Source of the DNA: Pseudomonas persica
GTDB lineage: Bacteria > Pseudomonadota > Gammaproteobacteria > Pseudomonadales > Pseudomonadaceae
DNA: 64,000 nucleotides
Direction: 5' to 3'
NCBI RefSeq assembly: GCF_900291015.1
Contig: NZ_OLKL01000044.1
Coordinates: forward strand, 1-64,000
Below the pieces are notes generated by a model that made no database searches, had not been told where the DNA came from, and saw only the letters and a list, made by a program, of their open reading frames with translations. Position 1 is the first letter of the stretch; each line of letters starts with the position of its first letter. Below, one piece after another: positions 16,006 to 23,808 of this stretch. Made by a program: the position numbers and the translations under genes.

Positions 16006-16461
16006 GAGGCCGGCACAGGAAAAAGCTGACTAATTTTTGTACACAAGAATGTCACCATAAGTGCCATTATTGTGTGCACTTTCTAAATTAACGCCCCAAT
16101 ACGTTACACACTTCCCACAACTAATTCTGACCAGTTGATCAACTAAGTAGCCCGCCAAAAATTAAACCTGTTCATCTGGTCAACTTATACCCTCTTCATT
16201 TCATCAACTTATATTTCAACAAGATAGATTCGAAATGATGGCCAGCTGAAAGTTGCTTTGCCCTTGGCATGGAACTCGCTTTTGTGTGTTGGTGTTTTGT
16301 ATACAACTTTAGCAAAACATAAATACACAAGAACCCGCGACGCCGACCCAACATCGGCCGCCGCGCCCCAAACCCTGAGATGCCAACACTGCACCGACGA
16401 GATGGCGAGCCCGTGCGCATGCCCGCTCATCGCAGTCCACGTGCATCAGGAGCCCGCCGGA
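16006..16461 (+). promoter_or_regulatory. AT-rich upstream region of the NCS1 permease with palindromes
   Basis: About 450 bp without a convincing gene. It is markedly AT-rich for this chromosome and holds TTGTACACAA (16037-16046), the 12-bp palindrome AGTTGATCAACT (16133-16144), two nearby TCAACTTATA motifs (about 16179 and 16203), and TTGTATACAA (16297-16306). The last is identical to the two sites upstream of gcl. The pattern looks like a multi-operator control region for the downstream permease; no -35/-10 pair can be fixed. Confidence 0.5.
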
Positions 16462-17994
16462 ATGAGTACCAGCCTCGACCTTGCCCCTGAACTATCCGTC
16501 GCCAGCAACCACCCCGCTTCCCCTCTTGCCGGCCACCAGCCGGAACTTGCCCTGAGCCCGCGCCTGCACAACCGTGACCTCGCCCCGACGCGCGTCGAAG
16601 GCCGTCGCTGGGGCGGCTACAGCATCTTCGCGCTGTGGACCAACGATGTGCACAACATCGCCAACTACTCGTTCGCCATGGGCTTGTTCGCCCTCGGCCT
16701 GGGTGGCTGGCAGATCCTGCTGTCGCTGGCCATCGGCGCGGCGCTGGTGTACTTCTTCATGAACCTTTCCGGTTACATGGGCCAGAAGACCGGCGTGCCG
16801 TTCCCGGTCATCAGCCGCATCGCCTTCGGCATCCACGGCGCGCAAATCCCGGCGCTGATCCGCGCGGTCATCGCCATCGCCTGGTTCGGCATCCAGACCT
16901 ACCTGGCTTCGGTGGTGCTGCGCGTGCTGCTCACCGCCGTATGGCCGCAAATGGCAGCCTACGACCATGACAGCATCCTCGGCCTGTCGAGCCTGGGCTG
17001 GGTGTGCTTCGTGTCGATCTGGCTGGTGCAACTGGTGATCCTGGCCTACGGCATGGAGATGGTGCGCCGCTACGAGGCCTTCGCCGGCCCGGTAATCCTG
17101 CTGACCGTCGCCGCCCTGGCAGTGTTCATGTACTTCAAGGCCGACGCCCGCATCGCCTGGTCGGTGGCCGAGCCGCTGACCGGCGTTGATATGTGGCGCA
17201 ACATCTTTGCCGGTGGCGCATTGTGGCTGGCGATCTACGGCACCCTGGTGCTGAACTTCTGTGACTTCGCCCGCTCCTCGCCATGCCGCAAGACCATCCG
17301 CGTCGGCAATTTCTGGGGCCTGCCGGTGAACATCCTGGTGTTCGCGATGATCACCGTGGTGCTGTGCGGCGCACAGTTCCAGATCAACGGCCAGATCATC
17401 GACAGCCCGACCCAGATCGTCGCCGCCATCCCCAGCACAGTGTTCCTGGTACTGGGCTGCCTGGCCTTCCTGATCGTCACCGTGGCGGTGAACATCATGG
17501 CCAACTTCGTCGCCCCGGCCTTTGTCCTCAGCAACCTGGCACCGCGCCACCTGAACTTCCGCCGCGCCGGGCTGATCAGCGCCACCCTGGCGGTGCTGAT
17601 CCTGCCGTGGAACCTGTACAACAGCCCGCTGGTGATCGTGTATTTCCTGTCCGGCCTGGGCGCCCTGCTCGGCCCACTGTACGGGGTGATCATGTGCGAC
17701 TACTGGTTGCTGCGCAAAGGCTGCATCAACGTGCCGCAGCTGTACAGCGAAGACCCGGCCGGCGCCTACCACTACACCAAGGGTATCAACCTGCGCGCGG
17801 TGGCCGCCTTCGTGCCGGCCGCACTGCTGGCCATCGTCCTGGCCCTGGTGCCCAACTTCCACGGTGTGGCGCCGTTCTCCTGGCTGATCGGTGCCAGCAT
17901 CGCCGCCGCCCTGTACCTGCTGATCGCGCCACGCAAACGCCAATACCACGACGTCAGCGGCGAATGCATCGCCGTTGACCACAGCAGCCATTAA
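16462..17994 (+). CDS. NCS1 family nucleobase/allantoin-type permease
   Basis: A 510-residue polytopic permease of the nucleobase-cation symporter-1 family (uracil, allantoin, cytosine, hydantoin substrates). The start of the family is visible: RRWGGYSIFALWTNDVHNI at about 51-69, with the following helices NYSFAMGLFALGLGGW and the substrate-helix motif RAVIAIAWFGIQTYL. Roughly twelve membrane segments continue to about 495. ATG 16462 (MSTSLDLAP) sits 10 nt after CAGGAG; the frame to 16258 is open but unsupported. The racemase follows 16 bp later, suggesting import of allantoin or a hydantoin. Confidence 0.9.
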   Translation: MSTSLDLAPELSVASNHPASPLAGHQPELALSPRLHNRDLAPTRVEGRRWGGYSIFALWTNDVHNIANYSFAMGLFALGLGGWQILLSLAIGAALVYFFMNLSGYMGQKTGVPFPVISRIAFGIHGAQIPALIRAVIAIAWFGIQTYLASVVLRVLLTAVWPQMAAYDHDSILGLSSLGWVCFVSIWLVQLVILAYGMEMVRRYEAFAGPVILLTVAALAVFMYFKADARIAWSVAEPLTGVDMWRNIFAGGALWLAIYGTLVLNFCDFARSSPCRKTIRVGNFWGLPVNILVFAMITVVLCGAQFQINGQIIDSPTQIVAAIPSTVFLVLGCLAFLIVTVAVNIMANFVAPAFVLSNLAPRHLNFRRAGLISATLAVLILPWNLYNSPLVIVYFLSGLGALLGPLYGVIMCDYWLLRKGCINVPQLYSEDPAGAYHYTKGINLRAVAAFVPAALLAIVLALVPNFHGVAPFSWLIGASIAAALYLLIAPRKRQYHDVSGECIAVDHSSH

Positions 17995-18010
17995 TCAGGG
18001 AGGACTGCCC

Positions 18011-18739
18011 ATGCGTATTCTGATCGCCAACGTCAACACCACCGAAGCCATCACCCAAGCCATTGCCGAACAGGCCCGCACGGTAGCCGCACCCGACACC
18101 GAAATCATCGGCCTCACGCCATGGTTCGGTGCCGAGTCGGTGGAAGGCAACTTCGAAAGTTACCTGGCCGCCATCGCGGTGATGGACCGGGTGCTGGCCT
18201 ACGAGGGCCACTACGACGCCGTGATCCAGGCGGGCTACGGCGAACACGGCCGCGAAGGCCTGCAGGAACTGCTGAACGTGCCGGTGGTGGACATCACCGA
18301 TGCCGCCGCCAGCACGGCGATGTACCTGGGCCATGCCTACTCGGTGGTGACCACCCTGGACCGCACCGTGCCGCTGATCGAAGACCGCCTGAAGCTCTCC
18401 GGCCTGTATGACCGCTGCGCATCGGTACGCGCCAGCGGGCTGGCAGTGCTGGAGCTGGAAGCCGACCCGCAGCGCGCCGTGGAGGCGATTGTCGAGCAGG
18501 CAGAACGCGCCGTGCGTGACGACAAGGCCGAGGTGATCTGCCTGGGTTGCGGTGGCATGGCCGGGCTGGACGAGCAGATCCGCCAGCGCACCGGTGTGCC
18601 GGTGGTGGATGGTGTAAGCGCGGCGGTGACCATTGCCGAATCGCTGGTGCGCATGGGCTTGAGGACCTCCAAGGTACGCACCTATGCCACGCCAAGGGCG
18701 AAGAAAGTGCTGGGTTGGCCGATGCAGTTCGGGCGTTAG
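18011..18739 (+). CDS. Asp/Glu/hydantoin (allantoin) racemase family protein
   Basis: A 242-residue member of the Asp/Glu/hydantoin racemase superfamily. The N-terminal RILIANVNTTEAIT block and the C-terminal VICLGCGGMAG (C180) are characteristic. Family racemases use two catalytic cysteines. The N-terminal one, expected in an A-C-F/Y segment, is replaced here by glycine (QAGYGEHG, about 73-80), so classical two-base racemisation is doubtful. It sits 16 bp after the NCS1 permease behind AGGGAGGACTGCCC, clearly the same operon, and probably acts on the imported ureide or hydantoin. It could be a racemase variant or a different isomerase/hydrolase-like activity. Confidence 0.82.
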   Translation: MRILIANVNTTEAITQAIAEQARTVAAPDTEIIGLTPWFGAESVEGNFESYLAAIAVMDRVLAYEGHYDAVIQAGYGEHGREGLQELLNVPVVDITDAAASTAMYLGHAYSVVTTLDRTVPLIEDRLKLSGLYDRCASVRASGLAVLELEADPQRAVEAIVEQAERAVRDDKAEVICLGCGGMAGLDEQIRQRTGVPVVDGVSAAVTIAESLVRMGLRTSKVRTYATPRAKKVLGWPMQFGR

Positions 18740-18763
18740 GCATCTTTCGCCTGACCTGGCCTC

Positions 18764-18845
18764 TTCGCGGGTAAACCCGCTCCCACAGGGACCGCATTGC
18801 TCTTGGGGCTTGTGCAGTACCTGTGGGAGCGGGTTTACCCGCGAA
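18764..18845. repeat. REP inverted pair
   Basis: TTCGCGGGTAAACCCGCTCC faces CCTGTGGGAGCGGGTTTACC between the convergent racemase and phosphatase genes. Confidence 0.85.
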
Positions 18846-18937
18846 AAGGCCGGTCCTGCCGAAGCAGCATTCTGGCCAACCGCTGTGTACTCAACGTCAT
18901 CTCTGTTCAGGCTTCCTGGCAGAGCAGTACCAGCGGA

Positions 18938-19600
18938 TCAGGTCGGGCAGCTGTGCGCACCATCATTCAGGCCCTGACGCACGTTGCGGCTGAGCAGGCT
19001 GGCCTTGCCGTCGTGCCAGGTCAGGGTCAGCACGTAGAGGGTGTCGAAGTCGTCGCCGTTCCAGTCCTCGGCAATCACCCGTTCTTCACCCAGGGCCTTG
19101 CCAGCCACGGCATTGATCAAGTCAGGGAGGTAGCCGTGCGACCAGGCGGTGTACACGGTCGCGTTGCGGTACTTCTCACGCAGCAGCTCTTCGGCCAGCG
19201 CGTCGGTGTCGTTGGCGCCGTAGTCGATGTTTACCGGCAGCCCCAGGCGAATGGCGCTGGGGCTGATGGTCATCAGCGGGCGAATATAGCTGTAGCTTTC
19301 GTCCTTGCTGCCTTCCTCGACATGCCGTGAGGGGTTGGCAGCGAACACATAGTCGGCCTTGCCGAAGCGCTCGGGCAACACGCTAGCCAGGTCCAGCGCA
19401 CGGTTGAGGCCCTGGCAGTTCAACTGGCCCAGCCCTTCGCCCGGCTTCTCGGCGTGGCGCAGGAACACCAGGGTCTGGGTGCCATCCACCGGTTGCGCCC
19501 GGCTTTCGACAGCCTCCAGCGCCAGCGGTACGGCGACAACTGTCAGCACCAGGCTCAGCAACCAGTGACGACGACGGCGGAAGAATGTTGACAACTTCAT
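18938..19600 (-). CDS. Histidine phosphatase superfamily protein, membrane-anchored or secreted
   Basis: A 220-residue protein. It has an arginine-rich N-terminus followed by one hydrophobic segment (HWLLSLVLTVVAVPLALEAV, about 12-31), acting as signal or anchor. A histidine-phosphatase-like domain starts with the phosphohistidine motif LVFLRHAEKPGEGLG at about 44-58. The second conserved histidine is probably in YTAWSHGYLPDL. ATG 19600 (MKLSTFF) gives a sensible export signal. The gene is solitary, between a REP pair and a 237-bp gap before the FKBP gene. Substrate unknown; the location is likely periplasmic. Confidence 0.82.
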   Translation of the reverse strand: MKLSTFFRRRRHWLLSLVLTVVAVPLALEAVESRAQPVDGTQTLVFLRHAEKPGEGLGQLNCQGLNRALDLASVLPERFGKADYVFAANPSRHVEEGSKDESYSYIRPLMTISPSAIRLGLPVNIDYGANDTDALAEELLREKYRNATVYTAWSHGYLPDLINAVAGKALGEERVIAEDWNGDDFDTLYVLTLTWHDGKASLLSRNVRQGLNDGAHSCPT

Positions 19601-19837
19601 CAAGGCAGGCTCGTGCGGCAGAAAAATCGGGTTTACCCGCCACATCCCCGGCCAACAGTAGCGCGGGGCATCCTTGTAGTGAATGCCGTCCTTGGCAACG
19701 AGTGAGGGTAAGAGTGCCCTGAACCCGTTTGGTTCCTCCCTGGAGTTGGATGCCGTTCCCTAGGCAAGGCTTATGCTAGAGGATGGGTGTTGCTGAATTG
19801 TGTAGGGCACAAGAACCTCAGGTTGCAATTCGGCCAC

Positions 19838-20176
19838 TCAATCATCCCGCGTCAGCACTTCCAGCAATTCGATCTCGAAGGTCAAATCCGAGTTCGGCGG
19901 AATCGCCCCCACGCTGCGTTCCCCATAGCCCAGGTGCGCCGGTACCAGCAGCTTGCGCTTGCCGCCAACGCGCATGCCCATCAGGCCCTGATCCCAGCCT
20001 TTGATCACCCGGCCAGTACCGATCACACACTGGAACGGTTTGCCACGGGACCAGGACGAATCGAACGCGCTGCCGTCGGCCAGCCAGCCGGTGTACTGGG
20101 TGGTGATCAGGGCGCCTTTGACGGCGGCTTTGCCATCCCCCTCCACAAGGTCGATGATCTGCAGTTCTTGGCTCAC
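19838..20176 (-). CDS. FKBP-type peptidyl-prolyl cis-trans isomerase
   Basis: A 112-residue single-domain FKBP without a signal peptide, hence cytosolic. Family blocks are TTQYTGWLADGSAFDSS, FQCVIGTGRVIKGWDQGL, KRKLLVPAHLGYGERSVG and the C-terminal IPPNSDLTFEIELLEV. Two GTG codons are possible: at 20185 the GGAG site abuts the codon, whereas at 20176 (protein MSQELQIID) the spacing is 8 nt, so I choose 20176. Confidence 0.92.
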   Translation of the reverse strand: MSQELQIIDLVEGDGKAAVKGALITTQYTGWLADGSAFDSSWSRGKPFQCVIGTGRVIKGWDQGLMGMRVGGKRKLLVPAHLGYGERSVGAIPPNSDLTFEIELLEVLTRDD

Positions 20177-20251
20177 GAGGCACACTCCAACGGTGGAAAC
20201 AAAGCCGCCGTTTTCTCAGGTACGCACCGGTTTGGCAAGCCCCGGTCTTGA

Positions 20252-20659
20252 TCAGCCGAGCTGCTCGAAGGCTTCCTGGCCGGTCAGTTCCTTGGTCTGG
20301 TTGGCGAAGCAATACCAGGCGGGCTTCTCTTCGACGAAAATCTGCAGATCGAAATCCCATTCCTGGTCACCGTCGAGCAGGCCGACCGGCACGGCGTGGA
20401 AGTCATTGGCCTTGAGCCGGTAGTACAGGTGCGTGCCGCACTGGCCACAGAAGCCGCGCTGAGCCCACTCGGAAGACTCATAGACGCTAGGGGCGCGTCC
20501 TTCGATCAGCGGTGGCTGGCTGCAGTGCACCACCAGCAAAGGGCCGCCGGTCCATTTGCGGCACATGCTGCAATGGCAGGCGCTGATATGGGTGTTGTCG
20601 ACGGTGACCTTGAGCCGGGTGGCGCCACACAGGCAGGTGCCTTGTTTTTCCAGGGCCAT
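20252..20659 (-). CDS. GFA (CENP-V/GFA domain) family protein
   Basis: A 135-residue zinc-binding protein of the glutathione-dependent formaldehyde-activating (Gfa/CENP-V) fold. The zinc ligands are visible as GTCLCGATR, SACHCSMCRKWTGGP and GFCGQCGTHLYY. ATG 20659 follows AAGGAGCCAGTC. Most members have no proven activity, and adjacency to FKBP and PhzF genes gives no hint. Confidence 0.88.
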   Translation of the reverse strand: MALEKQGTCLCGATRLKVTVDNTHISACHCSMCRKWTGGPLLVVHCSQPPLIEGRAPSVYESSEWAQRGFCGQCGTHLYYRLKANDFHAVPVGLLDGDQEWDFDLQIFVEEKPAWYCFANQTKELTGQEAFEQLG

Positions 20660-20700
20660 GACTGGCTCCTTGAGTGGAAGATGGGCCAGCAAGTATAGAT

Positions 20701-20811
20701 GCCTGTACCGGCCTCATCGCCGGCAAGCCGGCTCCCACCCCGACTGCGCCGCTCTCAGGCCTGTGCAGTAACTGTGGGAGCTGGCTTGCCGGCGATGAGG
20801 CCGGTACAGGC
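20701..20811. repeat. REP inverted pair with near-perfect 30-bp outer arms
   Basis: GCCTGTACCGGCCTCATCGC is mirrored exactly at the other end, continuing through CGGCAAGCC. The arms of about 30 bp match perfectly around a loop of about 50 bp. It lies between the GFA start and the PhzF stop. Confidence 0.9.
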
Positions 20812-20833
20812 AGCACAAGACAGTTACCCAGGG

Positions 20834-21622
20834 TCAGATGTGCACCGTACCGCGCAGATACAACGCCGCCCGCCCGCTGATGATCACCCGGCCATTACCC
20901 GGCACTTCGCACTGCAACTGCCCTTTGCGCGCCCCACCCTGCTCGCAGCTCAGCGCGTTTTTCCCCAGGCGCTCGGCCCATATCGGCGCCAGCGAGGTGT
21001 GCGCCGAGCCGGTCACCGGGTCTTCGTTCACGCCAACCCGCGGGCCGAACCAGCGGGTGACGAAATCAAAACCACGGCCTGCCGCCGTCACGGCGATGCC
21101 ACGCACGTCAAAGGCCGACAGCGCAACGAAGTCCGGTTTCAGGGTGTCGAGCAACAGGGCGTCATCGATCACCACCACATAGTCGTCACTGCGGTACAGC
21201 GCCTGTGCCTGGCTCAGGCCCAGCGCTTGCAGCAGGCCTGGCGGGGTATCCACGACGGCCGGCTGCTTGGCCGGGAAGTCCATGGCCAGCAGGCCGTCGG
21301 CATTGCGGCTGACACGCAGCTCGCCGCTGCGGGTATTGAAGCGCAGCACCTGCGCCTGCTCGCCCAGTTGCTCGAACAGCACATAAGCCGAGGCCAGGGT
21401 GGCATGGCCGCACAGGTCGACTTCCACGGTCGGGGTGAACCAGCGCAGGTCGAAGGTTTCGCCATTGCGCACGAAATAAGCGGTTTCCGACAGATTGTTC
21501 TCTTCGGCGATGCGCTGCAGCAGATCGTCCGGTAGCCAGCTTTGCAGCGGGATCACTGCCGCCGGGTTGCCGCCGAACGGTTCGGTGGAAAACGCATCGA
21601 CCTGGAAGATTTCGAGTTGCAT
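20834..21622 (-). CDS. PhzF family isomerase/epimerase
   Basis: A 262-residue PhzF-fold protein (diaminopimelate-epimerase-like). The start QLEIFQVDAFSTEPFGGNPA and the block EENNLSETAYFV carry the catalytic glutamate of the family. CGHATLASAYVLFEQLG and EDPVTGSAHTSLAP are the two other signature segments. ATG 21622 follows AAGGAGTGTGTGC. There is no phenazine cluster here, so this is a housekeeping paralogue of unknown substrate. Confidence 0.9.
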   Translation of the reverse strand: MQLEIFQVDAFSTEPFGGNPAAVIPLQSWLPDDLLQRIAEENNLSETAYFVRNGETFDLRWFTPTVEVDLCGHATLASAYVLFEQLGEQAQVLRFNTRSGELRVSRNADGLLAMDFPAKQPAVVDTPPGLLQALGLSQAQALYRSDDYVVVIDDALLLDTLKPDFVALSAFDVRGIAVTAAGRGFDFVTRWFGPRVGVNEDPVTGSAHTSLAPIWAERLGKNALSCEQGGARKGQLQCEVPGNGRVIISGRAALYLRGTVHI

Positions 21623-21808
21623 GCACACACTCCTTGTTGCCCGGTCGCGGCCTGGCAGATGTTTGAAAAAGGGTTGCGGGTGTACCGGGGTCAACACGGC
21701 CTCGCCGACACCTCTGGGTCAGTTCGAAGCGACATTATGCGGAGTCACTTGCCAGCACAGTCAACAGAAATAACGAGGCGAACCTGTACTGTTCTGCCTG
21801 GCTCCAGG

Positions 21809-22181
21809 CTTGCTCTTGCTCTTGATCTTGATCTTGATCTTGATCTTCGCGACTTCAGGAGGCCGAGCAGAGGTCTTGCGGAGGGAGGTGACGGGCATGG
21901 ATGCCCGTCAAGCGCTGAGGCCCCATGGATGGGGCCTGCAGCGCGTACTCCCGGGAGCGAGACCGGCGCGAGGGGACCCCGGAGCGCAGCGCAGGGGCCG
22001 GATGATGGGAGCGCAGCGTTTTTTGGTTACTTTTTGTCGCGTTTGACAAAAAGTGACTCGCCGTAAGGGCGAAAAGGTGAATAAGCGTCGCCATCGCAAA
22101 TGGACTATGCGCGAGTTCAAGATCATGGGCCTGCCCCGTGGCAGCGGACGCCAAGAAGCAACGGCAACGGCAACGGCAACG
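21809..22181. repeat. Multi-hairpin intergenic element bounded by hexamer repeats
   Basis: The 565-bp gap between the PhzF start and the lipoprotein stop holds no convincing gene. It has six tandem hexamers (CTTGCT x2, CTTGAT x4; 21809-21844) and four GCAACG hexamers (22158-22181). Between them lie several perfect hairpins: GACGGGCATGGATGCCCGTC, AGGCCCCATGGATGGGGCCT and a 13-bp-arm hairpin at 22026-22057. The layout resembles a non-coding repetitive element, and I recall similar sequence in other Pseudomonas genomes, but copy number cannot be tested here. Confidence 0.6.
22026..22057 (-). terminator. Strong stem-loop, likely end of the ccm transcript
   Basis: GTTACTTTTTGTC pairs with GACAAAAAGTGAC (one mismatch) around GCGTTT. 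On the minus strand a run of A/T follows (AACCAAAAAACG). It lies 130 bp past the lipoprotein stop, the last gene of the ccm operon. Confidence 0.45.
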
Positions 22182-22187
22182 ATGCAA

Positions 22188-22601
22188 CTATTGGGCGAAC
22201 GCACGCCCCAGACCACCCGGCACACCGCTGCTGTCAGTCTCCTGCCACGGCCCATCCGGGCTCAGCGACCAGCTCCAGCCGTTGTCGAAGCGGTAGTAGG
22301 TCCGCTGCCGGTAGAAGGTATTGGGCTTCTTCTCCAACACATACACGCCCAGCTTCGGGTCCCAATGGCTCGCCCCGCCCGGTGGCGGCGCGAAGCTGGC
22401 CGAGGTGCGTGGCATCGGCTTGGGGGTAGCCGCAGGCTTGCTCGGAGCCGGCTGCCTGTCCGGCAAGGGCTTGACCGCTGGCCCCGGCTGCGGCGGCAGG
22501 CGCTCGATCGGTGGTTCGGGCTGCTCGTACGGCTCATGCACCGTACACGCAGACAAACCCAGGGCCAGGGTGATCAGGGTCAGGCGGACGATGCTGTGCA
22601 T
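22188..22601 (-). CDS. Small proline-rich lipoprotein, end of the ccm operon
   Basis: A 137-residue predicted lipoprotein. The signal peptide ends in the lipobox LSAC (C19). A long proline-rich linker (about 23-75) leads to a compact C-terminal domain containing SHWDPKLGVYVLEKKPNTFY and the aromatic-rich TYYRFDNGWSW. It starts 12 bp after the ccmI stop and is evidently co-transcribed. I do not recognise a functional family; an envelope role is implied by the lipobox only. Confidence 0.78.
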   Translation of the reverse strand: MHSIVRLTLITLALGLSACTVHEPYEQPEPPIERLPPQPGPAVKPLPDRQPAPSKPAATPKPMPRTSASFAPPPGGASHWDPKLGVYVLEKKPNTFYRQRTYYRFDNGWSWSLSPDGPWQETDSSGVPGGLGRAFAQ

Positions 22602-22613
22602 GGCATTGCTCTC

Positions 22614-23804
22614 TTACGGGTCGGGGCTGTCGATGGTCAGGTGCTGGATGGCCTGGGTGGCGCTGGGCAGTGGCGTGCCTTGGCCAATCCACTCGCCATC
22701 GGTTGGCTGGCCAGCGCGTGATACACGTGCAACGAGTTGGACTTCGGCAAAGTCCGACAGTTTCATCTGCGGCATCATGGCGTCAGCATCAGACAATTCC
22801 ACCTCGATCGGCAACTGCGCCACAGTCACCCGTTTGGCCGCCAGCGGCATGGGCGGGCCATTGCTGGCGCGGGCGAAGATGAACACCGTGTCGTCCGGCT
22901 TGACCTTGTCCTTCAGCGCCGCCGCCAGCTCCACGCGCACCTTCAAGCGAGCCGCCACGGGCGCCGTAGCCTGCCCTGGCGAACCACCCAGGCGCTCGCC
23001 AGCGCGGTCGATGCCGCCCTGCAACGCCGCACGCGAGGCATCGCCTTCCGGCAACTGCGCCAGCAGGCGCTTCCAGTAATCGATGGCTTCCTGGTAACGC
23101 TCGCCCTCGAAGGCGGCGATACCACGCAGGCCGAGGCTGGTCACTTCATTGGCGTCGGCTTTCAGCGCCTCGTCAGTCAGCGCCTGCAACTGCGGGCTCC
23201 ACTGCTTGTCCGCGGCGAAGTACAGCGCCTGTGCCCACTGCCCGAGCAATTCGGGCTGGCGACCGGCCAGGGCTACGGCGCGCTCGAAGGTGCGCGCAGC
23301 ATCGGCGGGGCGCTGCTCGGCCATATAGGCGCGACCCAGGAAGTACATGGCCTCGGCCGAATCCGGCTGGGCCTGCACTACCCGTTCCAGGCGGGCAGTC
23401 ATTTCTTCCATCGACTTGGGCGCCTGGGCAAACTCCTGAGTCAGTTCCACCTTGTCGGCCGCGCCAAAATGCAGGTACAGCCCCAATGCCAGCAGCGGTA
23501 CCAGCAGCGCCGCCAGCAACGGCAGGGCCTTGCCCAGGTGGCCCTGGCGCGGGGGCTCGGCACCCTCGGTATCGGCCAGCAGCTCACGGGCGGCCTCGTC
23601 ACGGCCCTTGGCCATCTGCGCCTCGTCGAGCACGCCAGCGGCCTGTTGGCCCGCCAGTTCGGCGACGCGCTCCTGGTACAGGGCCACGTTCAGAGCGGTG
23701 CGGTCTTCTTCCAACTGGCGGCCACGGCCACGCAGGATCGGGATCAGCAGGAAGCTGAGGGCAGCGAGCAGCAACAGGCCCGCGCTAAGCCAGAATTCAA
23801 TCAT
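22614..23804 (-). CDS. ccmI: Cytochrome c maturation protein CcmI (CycH)
   Basis: A 396-residue membrane-anchored apocytochrome c chaperone. Two N-terminal hydrophobic segments (IEFWLSAGLLLLAALSFLLI and, about 95-115, LLAALLVPLLALGLYLHFG) bracket a leucine-zipper-like cytosolic loop. TPR repeats follow (AMYFLGRAYMAEQRPADAAR and next ones to about 250), then a beta-rich C-terminal domain with KVRVELAAALKDKVKPDDTV. ATG 23804 begins 4 bp after the ccmH stop. The upstream open frame to 23885 is the ccmH shadow. Confidence 0.93.
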   Translation of the reverse strand: MIEFWLSAGLLLLAALSFLLIPILRGRGRQLEEDRTALNVALYQERVAELAGQQAAGVLDEAQMAKGRDEAARELLADTEGAEPPRQGHLGKALPLLAALLVPLLALGLYLHFGAADKVELTQEFAQAPKSMEEMTARLERVVQAQPDSAEAMYFLGRAYMAEQRPADAARTFERAVALAGRQPELLGQWAQALYFAADKQWSPQLQALTDEALKADANEVTSLGLRGIAAFEGERYQEAIDYWKRLLAQLPEGDASRAALQGGIDRAGERLGGSPGQATAPVAARLKVRVELAAALKDKVKPDDTVFIFARASNGPPMPLAAKRVTVAQLPIEVELSDADAMMPQMKLSDFAEVQLVARVSRAGQPTDGEWIGQGTPLPSATQAIQHLTIDSPDP

Positions 23805-23808
23805 GGGT

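Noticed and set aside
16492..17991. A 499-codon minus-strand frame opposite the NCS1 permease
   Set aside because: Antisense shadow: H/Q/D-rich composition, no domain motif, and a clear permease on the other strand.
21842..22255. Overlapping short ORFs in the multi-hairpin element
   Set aside because: Several frames are open simply because of GC-rich palindromes and hexamers; arginine/proline-rich translations without conserved motifs.
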